NCBI RefSeq assembly: GCF_026914265.1
Contig: NC_069136.1
Coordinates: 36,501,406 to 36,565,405 of the forward strand
DNA from: Mya arenaria
Lineage: Eukaryota; Mollusca; Bivalvia; Myida; Myidae
Reading direction: 5' to 3'
DNA: 64,000 bases
Shown: piece after piece, positions 11,708 to 24,351 of the stretch
Layout of the letters: every line of letters begins with the position of its first letter
Position numbering within the stretch: position 1 is the first letter of the stretch
Made by a program: the position numbers and the translations under genes
The notes under the pieces: model-generated
Databases searched by the model: none
What the model was told of the DNA's origin: nothing
The model's input: the letters and a program-made list of their open reading frames with translations, nothing else

Positions 11708-12359
11708 TTATAGAAGTTTTTGTACATCCAAGGAATCAATTTTGGAAGTTTTACTCCATTTCTAGTAATATACTTCCATACTTCCTTTAACGAAAGCCCA
11801 GCAGTAAAAGATCAGTTCGCATTTTTTAATGTTGACGTTCGGAAATTTATGTTTTACGGCTAAAAACGTTAACACTTTATGAAAAATGAAAATTTCGGCA
11901 GTTTTCCCGAAATTTAGATCTGTTGTATTGTGAGTTTTAAACTTATCTTATAAATGGCTCAAAACTGGAAGCACTGCTGCCAAAATCAGCTGATTCTGAG
12001 ACAAAACATGAAAAAGCTGTAAAATCTGATTATCTGTAAGATTGTAGCTTTAATTTTTTTTTACCATTACATTGATAACAATCGTTTTTGCGTGAATAAA
12101 ATATTATCCTATAAATTAAAGAACTTAAAAACTGATTGAAAAGGACAATTATAGTAAATGATAATGTAAAAAAGTGTTTTTCTGTACTTCATACTGGTAT
12201 GAAAAAAAAATCACTACTAACAAAGTCTTATATTAAAAAGTAGCACTCTTATTCAAAATCAATACATACATAATTATGTTCAACAAACATAAATTTGAGT
12301 GATAAACCTTTAACTACTTACTAAATAATTCATTTATGGAAGATATTAATTACTGATAA

Positions 12360-12460
12360 GGCCTAAAAAAAAAATACATTTGGTTCGGGTTACCCGACCC
12401 TACCTACGGAATAGGCGCAGACCCTAACGTTTTTATAGTCAGTTTGAAAAAAAAAAATGA

Positions 12461-12496
<36 letters not shown>

Positions 12497-12602
12497 TTTT
12501 TTTTTTGCTTTTCAATATGTAGTTTAAAACCTTAATTGCTTATATAGAAGATAACTTTAACACCAATCTCCAATGATGAAAATGACATTCTTATATAAAG
12601 CC

Positions 12603-12636
<34 letters not shown>

Positions 12637-12698
12637 CTACCTACCCTACCTATTTTTGAAAAGGATGTAACCCTAACCAAACATTTTTGTTTTAGGCC
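12360..12698. repeat. PIF/Harbinger-like MITE, copy 2 (nested)
   Basis: Same ends and interior as 11380-11707. It is flanked by TAA on both sides inside a family B MITE, and removing it with one TAA restores the family B sequence. The centre holds long A and T runs. Confidence 0.88.
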
Positions 12699-12903
12699 TA
12701 ATACAGTAGGACTGTAACCCTGTATTTAATAGCTGAAAAAGCAAAAAATATTAAATGATTGGTGAGTGCTAAAAGATTTACTTTGCTCTACTATCGTCTC
12801 ATATTGAAGGTAGAAAATATTGTGTTTTCTGCACCTTTTTTACCAAATTAAACACAGTACCCTTCAATTGAAAACCATTGTTTTTTACATTAATTTATCC
12901 TTT

Positions 12904-13236
12904 GGCCTAAAAAAACAACAACATTTGGTTCGGGTTACCCGACCCTACCTACAGAATAGGCGCCGACCCTACCGTTTTTTTAGTCAGTTTGAAAAAAAAA
13001 GAAGGAAAAACTAAAAAAAAAAATTCGTTTTTTTTTTTAATTGCTTTTCAATATGTAGTTTAAACCTTAAATGCTTATACAGAAGATAACTTTAACACCA
13101 TTCTCCAATGATGAAAATGATATTCTTATATAAAGCCTAATAAAAAAATAATAAAAAAAAATAAAATAAAAAGCCTACCTACCCTACCTTTTTTTGAAAA
13201 GGATGTAACCCTAACCAAACATTTTTTTTTTAGGCC
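12904..13236. repeat. PIF/Harbinger-like MITE, copy 3 (nested)
   Basis: Same family, inserted in the same family B copy and flanked by TTT on each side. Interior differences from copies 1 and 2 are small, which suggests recent activity. Confidence 0.88.
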
Positions 13237-13305
13237 TTTTAGGTATATTACAACAATTGTATTAATTGCGGAAAATCTTATTTGGAGTAAGAGTGTGCAT
13301 CTTTA

Positions 13306-13900
13306 ATGTTTTGTCATCATGAAGATTGCCACAAAAAAAAGATGTAAGAGCTTCCTTTTTATTTTCCTTATATTTTTTGTACCACTTAGTTTAAAAGATT
13401 TAAAGTTAGAAAAGAAATCTTCATTTAACGATGTGTGAAAATATTTAAGAACTATTGTGACAATATTATTCACTTTTAGAATCAGGACAGAGAGATAAAT
13501 CACGAAAAAAAGCAATGTCTACATATCACCCTTTGAGACCAATTATTGCCACGAGAATATTCTTGCTAGCAATGGGATATCTCCCTTTTGGAGAAAATAA
13601 GCAGCTTTTCACAGTATTGTAATCAATTCTCAGAAAATGGTTGAGTACCCACATATTGGCAGAATTCAGATCGAAAAAAACATGCCTGCAGGGTATGCCA
13701 CATCAATGCATTAATGTCATGTATCACCTTTTTATTTCCAGGGAATTTCATCCAATTTTCAGGTTCATTTATTGTGGGTAAAACTTGTGAAAGGAGAATA
13801 AAAGGTTACTTTACACTTAGTCAATGAAGAGAAAAACTCCTGGCTCATCATTTACCGCAGGATCAAGGCCCTATTTTCTCGCAACTTCAAGTTTAACAAG

Positions 13901-13904
<4 letters not shown>
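13306..13904. other. Non-coding stretch, nothing recognised
   Basis: No gene or clear repeat seen before the (TA)n tract at about 13905-13942. Confidence 0.4.
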
Positions 13905-13933
<29 letters not shown>

Positions 13934-13942
13934 ATATATATA
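13905..13942. repeat. (TA)n microsatellite
   Basis: An alternating ta tract next to the left end of the following element, which may have inserted at a TA. Confidence 0.95.
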
Positions 13943-14659
13943 CAGTCGAAACTCGATGGCTTGATATTCTAGGGACCGGCCAAAGTACTTCGAGCCTCGA
14001 GAATATCGAGCCAAGGGGGATTGCTTACAGAATGTTATTTTTTTCATTTGTTACATAAAGTCTTATTTACCTCGTTTGTTATTCGCTACGTTATCTCCGC
14101 AAGAGAAGGAAGAGTATTTATTGGGCATAGTTACACACCCTAAATTTCGTAATATGACTTATTCGATTATTAGAAAATATCATTTTATTTTTTATTTATA
14201 ATAAAAATTCTTTTATGCAAAAACAAGCAATTGTAAACAGTGGGTAACACAAACATAGCTTAAAAGTTATATCAAAATGCATAGTAATTTAGGGATGGAT
14301 AACAATTAGAGACATAACTTAAAGTGATGGCATGTTTATTCAAACTGTTAAACCATTTAAATTCGAAAATAATTATAATATCAGTCAAGCAATTTTAATC
14401 GAATAGCGCCTTGTGCTAAACGAAGCCAATCAAACATATCAAGGCGTGAGATTCTTAACTGAACCAAATCAAAGTGTGAAATTCATGTTTGGGACCCCGA
14501 AAACCACTTCGAGCGTGGAGAAATATCGACCCTCAAGATATCGAGCCATCCAATCAAAATTTATATGAACAAAGAGTAAATAAAAATCAGTCCTTTTAAT
14601 TTGGTTCGAGCCAACGAGGATATCGAGCCATGAGATATCGAGCCAACGAGTTTCGAATG
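13943..14659. repeat. pogo/Tigger-like MITE (TIR CAGTCGAAACTCG)
   Basis: Starts cagtcgaaactcgatggct and ends agccaacgagtttcgaatg, flanked by TA. Subterminal blocks repeat atatcgagcca in both orientations. A cag(t)cgaaactcg end with a TA target is typical of pogo/Tigger-type Tc1/mariner elements. The ~717-bp interior is non-coding. Confidence 0.75.
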
Positions 14660-14670
14660 TATATATATAT

Positions 14671-15689
14671 ATAAGGGCTTCTAAAAACCGGCAATTTGGT
14701 CCGAAATTTTCTCATTTCTTTTGTGCAATTTCGGTCCAAAATGACTAAGTCTGTAAAAGTTGTAGAAATTGTAATACACAACATCTATGGGTCATTCACA
14801 CATTTAAAACTACCCCCAATAGGTCATAAAAGTGTCTTAGTTACCATGAGACCAATGCGACCAGCTGCTTTTTCCGCTACGCTGATCACTCTATAGTCTA
14901 TCTGTTAATTAGCAGACGCTTGCAATCGGTCCAATCACGTGTTTTGGTATTGGCAGAAGAAACACAATTAAACAAACTATGTGTCAATTATGTGCTTGCA
15001 GCTATCCTGATTAAGTGTTAACATCGGTCCATATCTTCACATGGCAATATGCTATTTCGTCGTCGATCATTTAACATGATATATATCCATTTGTTGATTA
15101 CCAAACGGTTAAATTTAAATTGTAATAAAGAACCATCGCTGGTTAAAAACTGTTTTAAAGATAAATGCATTTGTCATTGTTAATCCGTGAAAGCATTAAA
15201 AATCAGAATGAATTAACCTAGTAATATATAGTATATCAACAGCGACACGCTTGATTAACTACATAGTCGGAAAGCTGATATTATTATTCAAGAGTATCAG
15301 TTGAATGTTGACCCACTGTAGATTCATTGAGCAAATAACTCATAATACTGTTTCACTTTCTGTCGTCTGACCGCTTCCCGACAGCCACAGTTATTTACGT
15401 CGCAGTTGTTCTTATTAGAAACGCTGCAGAACTCGATGAGAACCTCATTTGAATTAAGCTTGTATCAATGACTATCTGAATCGGCTATACGGCTCTAGAA
15501 CCCTCTTAGGAATTGCGATATCGCGTAAAAATATTGACAGAAAAGACGTCGCGAAAATGTGTGACATTTCTAAATAATCGGACTTTTGAACAGGCCTTAC
15601 TTTTTTTTGGAGGGGGGGGGGGTTATCGCCGGGTCCAGACCGATTGTGGCCGGGTCCGGACCGAGGTTCCAAAATTTTAGAAGCCCTGA
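14671..15689. repeat. Non-autonomous element with TIR GGGCTTCTAAAA
   Basis: The left end gggcttctaaaa (14675) is matched by the inverted right end ttttagaagccc, and ggtccgaaatt / ggaccgaggttcc sit just inside. The right end read inward is cagggcttctaaaa, which resembles a hAT-type terminus. The target duplication is unclear because the left side abuts another element. A C/G-rich block lies at 15610-15665. No transposase is seen. Confidence 0.6.
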
Positions 15690-15700
15690 GCTTAGCTTAT

Positions 15701-16038
15701 GCACAAGTCAATTGTAACCAGGACAACCCCCCTCCACCCACCCCAGGCCCTGGGTATGACGGGGGGTTTAACTTTGGGTTCAGCCAATCCTGGGTAAAAT
15801 CCCTGTGCTGCGGAAACATACTGCTGTTTGAGTCCCCGCCAGATACCCCCACGACCCAGGACATCCTCAAAAGTAAGGCCCTTTCCCCGCTATTTTCGGT
15901 GTGTAAAACAAAACCACCTTATTCACTTGGCACAGTGCCGGCCACCTGGAAGATTAAAACACGGCCCATTTCCCCTGATAACCCCGGTATACCCCCAAAC
16001 CTGGGGTGGGTGGGTTTCTGGTTTCAATTGACTGGTGC
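15701..16038. repeat. GC-rich MITE, copy 2
   Basis: Same ends as 1368-1692 (gcacaagtcaattgtaacc ... ggtttcaattgactggtgc) and the same GC-rich interior. The 136-aa open frame overlapping it is proline-rich repeat translation, not a gene. Confidence 0.85.
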
Positions 16039-16900
16039 ATTAATCCTGTTATAACAGACTTAAGAAGTTTTGAGAAATCGGGGCCAGGGTATTAATGGTT
16101 AACAAACAAGAAAATGATCAATGCCCACCACATGACCCTCTCCTAAATCTTCTACAGCCAAATAGAATTGGACATAACAATTGTATTTCCATAGAAACAA
16201 TCAGCTTTACATTTCATGTCAGACAATTCATAAAGACCTTTGTTCCTGGGAAAATCAATTTTTTAATGCAACAAGTGGCACCATCTTCAGGAATATTTAT
16301 GAAACTGGGACATTTATGTATAAGTCCTAAATTTCCATTGCCAGAATGGATGAAAAATCTCCATGGAATGCATAATCTTCTGTCAAGTTATCAATCACAG
16401 CTTATGCTTCCACAATATGTTCCCAACAAAATCAAATTACCGTAAATGGCCCTAGAGAAGTTCATGCCCTAACATATGAGTATCCAGGAAACACTGCATT
16501 ATAGGGCCCAATCTTTTAGTTTAAAGTGGTATTATATGACTCAGATCAATTGACTTGAATAATGCTTAACCCAACTTGAAACTTGTATATTTATTTCTCT
16601 TTTAAAATTGTATCAGTTGCCGTTGCCATTAAACTGCACCTGCTGACTTCATTTGTTGAAGCTACTGCCTTTGTGTACTTTAAAAGGTCACACAAAACCA
16701 TTATTGTGAAAGGTCACACAAAACCAATAGTGTAAACTTGTAAAAATTACATGCGTATGGGGTGTCTATGAGGAAACATATGGTGCCGTCTGCGTATCTG
16801 AAAAAGCTCCGCATCTGCAAACCGACCTGTCACAGACATATGGCTAATATTCATGGTCAAGAGGCTGTTGTCCTATTAATTGACCCGATGGAAGGAAGTA
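16039..16900. other. Non-coding stretch, nothing recognised
   Basis: A 116-aa open frame at 16095-16445 has no recognisable family motif or splice context, so I do not call it. A short duplication (ggtcacacaaaacca, twice) lies at about 16685-16725. Confidence 0.4.
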
Positions 16901-17747
16901 CTGTGAAATCTTTAATGTTCGTGGGGCATTAATGTTCGTGGTTTTTGTGGGTTGGGTGATCCACGAATTCAAGATCCCACGAAATGTTGACCCTTTATTC
17001 ACATTTTCAATTTCCATTTTATGTACATAGTCTAGTTTATTCGTTACAGAGGCCGCAGTATACAGTGTAAATAACCGTCTCACTGTATATCTTACTATCA
17101 TTGTTTTGTTAATGTTTTATATCTGTCTTTACAAATAATAAACCAAATCATTTAAATGTGTTTTTATGAACAAAAAGCGCTTGCCTAAACGTGTGCTGTT
17201 CATGAAAAGCTCCAGGTTTACAAGATATGAGTGATGAGTGTCGGTTCTCGATTTTTTTCTTTAATGAAATAATTAATCGATTACATTGAAAGTTACTGAG
17301 CACCCAACATGAAAATGTACAAAAAACGTGTTTTATATACTTATTAAACAAAAATGTGTAAATAAATATTGAAATGAGATGATATTCAAAAGTGATTGAA
17401 TTTGTAAACATCAGCCATTATTTGGGATTGTTTACTCAAATATATGGACCTTCTCGGTGTTTTCACAGTTTGCAAAATTCTTAATTGGCATTCAATGGCT
17501 TCGCCTATCTGTATTTATAATCAGGGTACATCTTCTTCTATGACCTTAATTACGAATTAAATTGATAATTGACATGGGTATTTGCACTAATTGGCATGCC
17601 ATACCACTTTAGCAAGTGTCATAAACCAAGTGACGTAGGAGTTGGAAATCACGGGCCAGCGCATGGAGATTATTCATGTAACCACGAAATTGTAATTTTT
17701 CGGCAAACCACAAAATTTCATGCCAACAAATTTGAATGATTTCACAG
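16901..17747. repeat. MITE with TIR CTGTGAAATC (TA target)
   Basis: The left end ctgtgaaatctttaatgttc and the right end gaatgatttcacag are inverted, flanked by TA. Internal blocks containing ccacgaa recur in both orientations near the ends. The ~847-bp interior holds only unsupported small frames. Confidence 0.7.
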
Positions 17748-19274
17748 TATATGGTTCTACATGTAGCTGCATCGTTGTTTGATGTCAATTGGAAACTTTT
17801 TCCTTTAATGCAACATCATGTTTATGTGTATTTTTGATTGGTTCAAGCATTTCAGACTCTATTTTTCATTCCCGAGCAGGCGTAACATTGAAATATGGCT
17901 TTTTTCTGCATATTAACTGAGTTTCAAATTAATTATTACCCCATGCCAGACAAGGACATATATCACAATAGCATTTTGATTTATACATCTGCCAGGCTAG
18001 GATTTGCTTACTGAATTAATAATAATTCTATAACAATTTCTGTCAGATACAAAATGTATAAGTGTCTGTACACTATGAAAAAGGCTTATATATATTGCAA
18101 AAATTATACTGCACCGGTACCATTATATTTTGCCCCATCATTGAGACAGCAGGCACATCCAGTGGTTTATGACAAATTGCAAATTCCTGCCCCTGGGACA
18201 AAGGTGTGCGTCATTTTACCTTCGTTCCTGGAGTGCATGGGTCGCCCAGATTTTCCAAGCAAAATTATATAACTCCTCGAGTGGCTAACTCAACACAGGC
18301 AAGTCAAAATCCTGCATGTCAGGAGACATCCCTTTTCTGACTTACCCTCACAATTTAAATTTTAAATGCCCCCATTATGCCTGCAGCTTGCACTGAGTAA
18401 GGGCAAAAGTGTTTCTTATAGAGTTAGGGTACTCCATTTCTGTTTATGCTTTGCTCAACAAATCTTTTTTAGGGGAGTCCCATTGATGTCCTTAAGATAA
18501 GTTGGAAATGGGGGTCTAGCTTGGACTCAATATTATTGCGTCATGGAAACCTCTGCATATTTTCTAACAATTAAGGATACTTCATAATACTCAATAGCGA
18601 GTAATTGAATTTTTTACAAAATTTCTTGAAAAGCTAATGTGGCTTTTACTGATAATTTCGTCAATTTTTTATAATGTTCTCCCATAATTTCATTTTATGA
18701 GACAATTCCAAGAAAATTTCCCAGAAATGATTTAGGACAATTTTTTGCGATGTTAAATATGCGAAATTTGTTTCGTGATGAAATATTCAAGCCAAATCAT
18801 TGGAAACCTGATTCATACATGTATTGTATGAACCATTCAAACAAAACCACCCCTTGCAATTCAAGGCTCGCAATGGGACTGGTACTGCCACTGATTGGCA
18901 ATGTGTATACTTTTTTATCATTTTAATTCATTGTCATGCATTATTAATAATAGGAAGTAATCTCATGGAACAATGGATTCAGTAAGGTTTTTATTTCTAA
19001 TTGGTTCAACTTGAATGAATATCATGTCATCATTAGGAGAAAAAATCGAGAAAAGGGATATCTGTTTTTCCTGAACCTTGCCTAAAGGCAGAAAACTTTC
19101 TTTTTAGATTCTCAATGGTATTTTACCCCTTTATATATTGACAAATTCAATTGGCGTCAACAAAAATTGGTAAAACAAGTTAGGAAATGGCACTCAGAAA
19201 TTAGAATGTACCACATCACATATGCCTTTTTATTAAAAAAATAAATTGTATGCCAATCCATTCCTTTTAAAAAA
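17748..19274. other. Non-coding stretch, nothing recognised
   Basis: No gene or RNA could be supported. Small frames show no motif. Confidence 0.4.
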
Positions 19275-19640
19275 GAAAATCTGGTCATCCACCACTTCTT
19301 ATTTTGCAATCTGGTCATCCACCCATTCTTATTTTGCAATCTGGTCATCCATCCCTTTTTATTTTGCAATATGGTTATCCCCCCTTCATATTTTTTTAAT
19401 GTGGTCATCCACCCCTTCTATTTTTTAATCTGGTCACCCACCCCTTCTTATTTTTTAATCTGGTCATCCACTTATTCTTCTTTTTTTAATCTGGTCATCT
19501 GCCCCTTCTTATTTTTTAATCAATTCATTCTTATCTTTTACTCAGTTTATTCACCCCTTCTTGACTTTCCATCCCTTCCTCTTATTTTTAAAAACTCATG
19601 GTCATCCCCCCACCCATTTTTATTTTTTAATCCATTCATC
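19275..19640. repeat. ~30-bp minisatellite (ctggtcatccacccctt motif)
   Basis: About 10 copies of atctggtcatccaccccttc then ttattttttaa, diverging to the right. The open frames on both strands come from the repeat. Confidence 0.92.
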
Positions 19641-19650
19641 ACCCCTTTAT

Positions 19651-19968
19651 GCACCAGTCAATTGTAACCACGGCCCCCCAGGTCCGGGGAATAGCCGGGA
19701 CTTTGACTTTCGGTCCAACCAACCCCGGGTAAAATCCCCGCCCTGCGGGGACGAACTGATGGTAAAACCCCGGCCAATTGACCCCTCACCCTAGAGACTC
19801 TATATAAGGTCCAGTCTCCGCTATAATTTGGCGCTATGACAAAACCACCACAGTCACCCGGCCCTGCGGGGCCACCTTGAAAGTAAAAATCCGGCCCTTT
19901 TCCTCGGCTATCCCCAGTATACCCCCCGGACCTAGGGGGGCCGTGGTTACAATTGACTGCATGGTGCA
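19651..19968. repeat. GC-rich MITE, copy 3
   Basis: Same ends as 1368-1692 (gcaccagtcaattgtaacc ... aattgactgcatggtgc) and shared interior blocks (ggtccgggg, ctttgactttcggtcc). The 103-aa minus-strand frame is not a gene. Confidence 0.87.
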
Positions 19969-21053
19969 TTATTTTTGAATCTGCTAATCCACACTACTTT
20001 TGTTTGTCTTGGCCTTAATAGTTTATGCAATCTGACTCAGACATGGCTCATGCAGAAACACTTATTGCACTATGACATGATATTGATGGATGCCAATTAG
20101 CAGGGTAGCAAAAAACAGAACAAGAATGTTATAGGAATATTACTTTTGACATAAACATTCAGTCTGGCAATAAAGTCCTGTATCTTATATATAGTTTTTA
20201 TACCAACAGTTTTACTTTTTATTTTTATTGTTAAACGTCTATTTTAAAGCTTGAACATAAAACATATATTGTAAAAAACAAACCTTTAATACAGTTAATT
20301 TTCAAACTGAAGTAAAAATATTATTAAGTATGATCTCTTAGCTCAATATATATATCAACTCAGTCACATACACCAATAAGCAAAACAGAGTGCGCAAATA
20401 ATTAGCTCTGATTGGCCTGGTTGAAGCAATGTATTGTAGGACCGAGTGTCCCCAATATTTGACAAATTAACTCACAAATTATCTTGTTTTCAAAACCAGT
20501 GATATCAATCATGCAATATTTCATCATCACCACCATGACAAAATTAATCACGAATTCATGCCAGACATTTGGGAGTAACCAGTTAACTTAAGTAAACCAA
20601 GTTCAAGTCATTCTTTCCTACAGACAGCACTAATTAGAACAATGAGACGTTAAAGATACAATCTGGCTGACAATATTGAAATAGTTGGTTTCATTGTACG
20701 TAAAATGACAATAATATTATGAAATATAAGACATACATTTTTGAATTAGCTTATTCATCAATTTTGAAATTTAATTTCAGTTCCAAAAAAACAAAGTCCT
20801 GTCGTTATCATAGTAAATACATGTATTACAAATAATTGTTGTTACGGCATTGTAAAATGTTAAATTCATAAAAAAATATCATAAAACTAAATGCGGAGGT
20901 CATATTGCCCTTTCCTTTCACTTACAGTTTATCACTTCACACAGGCAAACTGCCTGGAGCTAGCATTAAGCCAATTGCACACTATTTTGGTTATTGGTGT
21001 ATGTGACAAACACGATTCATCTATGGCAAATCAAAATAACTTATTCCTATTGT
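19969..21053. other. Non-coding stretch, nothing recognised
   Basis: AT-rich; nothing supported. Confidence 0.4.
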
Positions 21054-21690
21054 AACATGCAACGTCAAAGGCGCAACAGATTCCTTCAGAGAAAATCAGG
21101 TTCAACCCTGAAGGGGTTGACTGTTTTTTTATATACAGTAAAATAAGTAAACTCTCCTTGACACTGTACATCAATGTACTAGGAACATACTTCTGTCTAT
21201 AACGGAATGTTATACTATGATCGCACAGCGGACAATTACATAACTTTCCCTCCGAGAAGACTCGTCCCGAGTCTTGGCCTGGGAAACTCATGGGTAAGGT
21301 AACTCTGGTCTGCACATCCACCTAAAGCAGACTGTTACATTACTTTCACCTCAGAGAAGACTTGTCCCAAGTCTTGGCCTGGGAAACTCAGTGGGAAGGC
21401 AACTCCAATCCAGCAGTTGTCTTTATCCCACTGGTGCCACCATTTGCAACATGCGACGTCAAATACGCAACAGATCACTTCAGAGAAAAGCATGCTCAAC
21501 CCTGAAGGGGTTGACCGGTCTTTATATTCAGTAAATTCTCAATCCACACGGAGCCTGGCTTTGCTAATTTGCATATTACCAAAAAAGTACACCAACGTAC
21601 TATGAACATACTTCCGTCTATAACGAAATATAATATACTATGAACTCACTTCGTCTACAACGGACCGTTACACTATGATCACTGTCACTG
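21054..21690. repeat. Direct duplication, possible decayed LTR/retroelement sequence
   Basis: A block starting gtaacatgcaacgtcaaagg and containing ctcaaccctgaaggggttga-type sequence at about 21105 recurs from about 21446. Shared parts include gaacatacttccgtctataa and a final acactatgatc. Inside, agtcttggcctgggaaact also occurs twice (21271, 21380). The long direct repeat could be paired LTR fragments or a tandem duplication; no retroviral-type coding sequence is present. Confidence 0.6.
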
Positions 21691-22596
21691 CATTCATTTG
21701 CGACTGACTAAAAAAAAAAATCATTTATAAAAAGAAAGAAATTTGTATCCCAAAATCTTAAGTAAAAAATATGGCATTTGGCAGTGATTGGCTAATTTTA
21801 CAACTCAATAGTTTTTCAGCACCAACAACGCATAATTGTTATTTGTTCCTGCCAACAAAAAACTCTCTGACAGTAATTAATAAAAAGAAGAAAAAAATGC
21901 CTACCGTAACCCATATTTTTTTCGGCATGTAACCAGAAACAAACTTTTTTTAGGCCCCATACGGATATCATTTTCAAGGCCCTATGCTTATCAGATATTT
22001 ACTATGACAATACAAACTATATGAATACAGAATTTTTGCCAAAGACTAGAGTAAATAAAAAATTTGCTTATTATATTTGTATTTCACACCACAAAACTAA
22101 GTTATAAAGACTTAATCTAACTTCACAAGATCAAATTTATGGCTTTATAAACAAAAATATGATATACTTGATAGTGATATATTTAAGAGCTGGTGAAAAA
22201 TGTTATCACTCAATATAAACAGGATATACCACAAGTACCTCGTTTGGTAAACGCTAACATAGACACGATGTTACAATTGATGTGTTAGGTTTGTGGTAAA
22301 ATTAAATGAGTTTGTAACTCAGTTTAATTGTATAGCAACCCATGCATTTCTGAATTAAAGAAGGAAGCAGGACGAAAAAAGATATAATTATATGTGGTAC
22401 ATTGTTTGGTCGATATGTGACTTCATCGTTTGTACAGTCTGAGTTTTGTCAGGAGTTAGTTCAGTTCATACTAATTTATTTAAGCTCGGTTGTGAAGAAT
22501 CTGCTAAATGCTGAAATGAATCATTTTCCAGTCAGTTTTCTGTAGCAGTGTATGTATTACAGAAGCTTATTAAGAATTGTTTAAAACATTTCAACT
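21691..22596. other. Non-coding stretch with a PIF-like MITE end fragment
   Basis: About 21889-21958 resembles the right end of the PIF-like MITEs (gcctacc, atgtaacc, aaactttttttaggcc). The remainder shows nothing recognisable. Confidence 0.5.
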
Positions 22597-22760
22597 TAAA
22601 GGGGCTTAACACCAGATGATGCAAATGCAAGAAAAAAAGAAAATTGTCAAAAACTTAATAAAATTGACATCGATGTGAATCTTACTTACTGATATATCAC
22701 AACGATTACAGCACTTGCATCTTTTGCTGTTTTTGCGCAATTTTCCAATTCAAAATTTAT
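22597..22760. repeat. Diverged partner of the 7753-8257 element
   Basis: Shares gatgatgcaaatgcaag and aaagaaaattgtcaaaaac, then gacatcgatgtgaa, with the left half of the element at 7753. Its right end was not located. Confidence 0.55.
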
Positions 22761-22959
22761 TAGAGTTGTGTACCCGTGACGCGAATCCCAGTAAGTTTAA
22801 AAATAGAGTCAGTCTATATGTATATATATCTGTACTCATAAACAGGTATGATTTAAACTGGGAAACTGGAAACCATTATGCGCTATTTTAAACAGGGAAA
22901 CACAGATGTGACAGCAATATGATTGTTGCGTTTATTATTTAAAAGTGGTGTAATATTTA

Positions 22960-23563
22960 TCACCCTGATGTGGATTTAACCCACAATCCTTCTGGGTGAA
23001 AGGCGGTCACCTATACCACTAGATCACTGACTCACCCTGGTAGGATTCAAGCCCAGTACCTCTTGGGTGAAAGGCAGACACCTATACCACTAGATCACTG
23101 ACTCACCCTGGTAGGGTTCAAACCCAGTACCTCTTGGGTGAGAGGCAGACACCTATACCACTAAATCACTGACTCACCCTGGTAGGGTTCAAGCCCAGTA
23201 CATCTTGGGTGAGAGGCAGACACCTATACCATTAAATCACTGACTCACCCTGGTGGGGTTCAAACCCACAACCTCTTGGGTGAGAGGCATACACCTATAC
23301 CACTAAATCACTGACTCACCCTGGTGGGGACCAAACCCACAACCTCCTGGGTGAGAGGCGGACACCAATACCACTAAATCACTGACTCACCCTGTTGGGA
23401 TCAAACCCACAACCTCCTGGGTGAGAGGCAGACACCTATACCACTAAATCACTGACTCACCCTGGTGGGGTTCAAACCCACAACCTCTTGGGTGAAAGGC
23501 AGACACCTATACCATTAAGTCACTGACTCACCCTGGTTGGGTTCAAACCCACAACCTGTTTGA
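22960..23563 (-). repeat. 71-bp head-to-tail array of tRNA-like units
   Basis: About eight copies. ctgactcaccctgg ends at 23040, 23111, 23182, 23253, 23324, 23395, 23465 and 23536, a period of 70-71 bp, which is the length of a tRNA with no spacer. On the minus strand each unit reads tgatttagtggtatagg (A-box-like), then ctctcacc in the anticodon-arm position, then gtgggtttgaacccc (B-box-like). This order and spacing resemble tRNA-Glu/Asp-type genes. The stems pair poorly, so I regard the units as tRNA-derived rather than functional tRNAs. Confidence 0.85.
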
Positions 23564-24351
23564 AACTGTGAAATATCAATAAATCTTTATAAACCACTGA
23601 CGACTTTAAGCATATTATAAATATATATATATATAATATTGTGATGATCAATGTTATATATTACATACATTTCAGAACCATGATTGACTTACTGACTTTA
23701 CCAAATTAATGGTCAGCCATCATCAAATTAGATAAAAGTGCGAAGCTCATTTAAACATGCTGCAGTTGAGTTCTTTATCCCTACAGTCACAATTTCCGGG
23801 TTTCCATGGCAACACTTGAAGAAAACTGTGTAAACAGAGGAGTTCTTGACAGATCAAACACAACTTGATAACTAGGGATCAATATGTTCTTGCTAGACAA
23901 TTAGGAAGACAAATGCCAGTGTATTAATCAATCTTCAAGTGGTCTATGTATCATACAGGTAGCTATTGTTATTGTTTCATAAAAACCAGTTTCTTAGATT
24001 CTGATATATTGTTTTTTGTAGGCACATGTACATCGTAACATGTAGGTCAAAAGGTGGGAAAATGCCAGATGCATTCTAATCAATTTGTTTCCAGGAGGTT
24101 ATAATCATCATTTTTGATCAGTCAAATGTCAGTTGGTTTTTTCACCTTTTAGTGGTTCACATTATCTTATTGCCAAAAAGAAAGATGATAAATTAAGAGT
24201 ACAAAAGATAAGCAATGCAAAAAATAAAATAAAACTGATTTCCTCTGTGATCGTTTTAATTTTTATTTTCCCAATTGCAAGGTTAAAACTAGCTAAAATT
24301 TCCCAGGGCCTCTTCCAAACACTTTTTGAAAAAGACCTGAAATGTATAGAT
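23564..24351. other. Non-coding stretch, nothing recognised
   Basis: A short (ta)n tract lies near 23620. The open frames around 24133-24482 overlap the next foldback and are not called. Confidence 0.4.

Larger units (their letters stand above)
12233..13305. repeat. MITE family B copy broken by two nested insertions
   Basis: The outer pieces align with the intact copies at 37487-37871 and 51641-52003: left piece 12233-12359 (agcactcttattcaaaatc), middle 12699-12903 (gtatttaatagctga), right 13237-13305 (gagtgtgcatcttta). The gaps are filled by two PIF-like MITEs (12360-12698, 12904-13236). This gives a clear relative age, with the family B insertion first. Confidence 0.88.

Noticed and set aside
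15644-16054. 136-aa open frame
   Set aside because: Proline/glycine-rich translation of a GC-rich MITE; the same happens in the other two copies.
16095-16445. 116-aa open frame
   Set aside because: No recognisable motif, no splice or promoter context, and AT-rich composition like its surroundings.
22960-23563. CRISPR-like regular repeat
   Set aside because: Units are contiguous with no unique spacers, diverge along their whole length, and the genome is eukaryotic.
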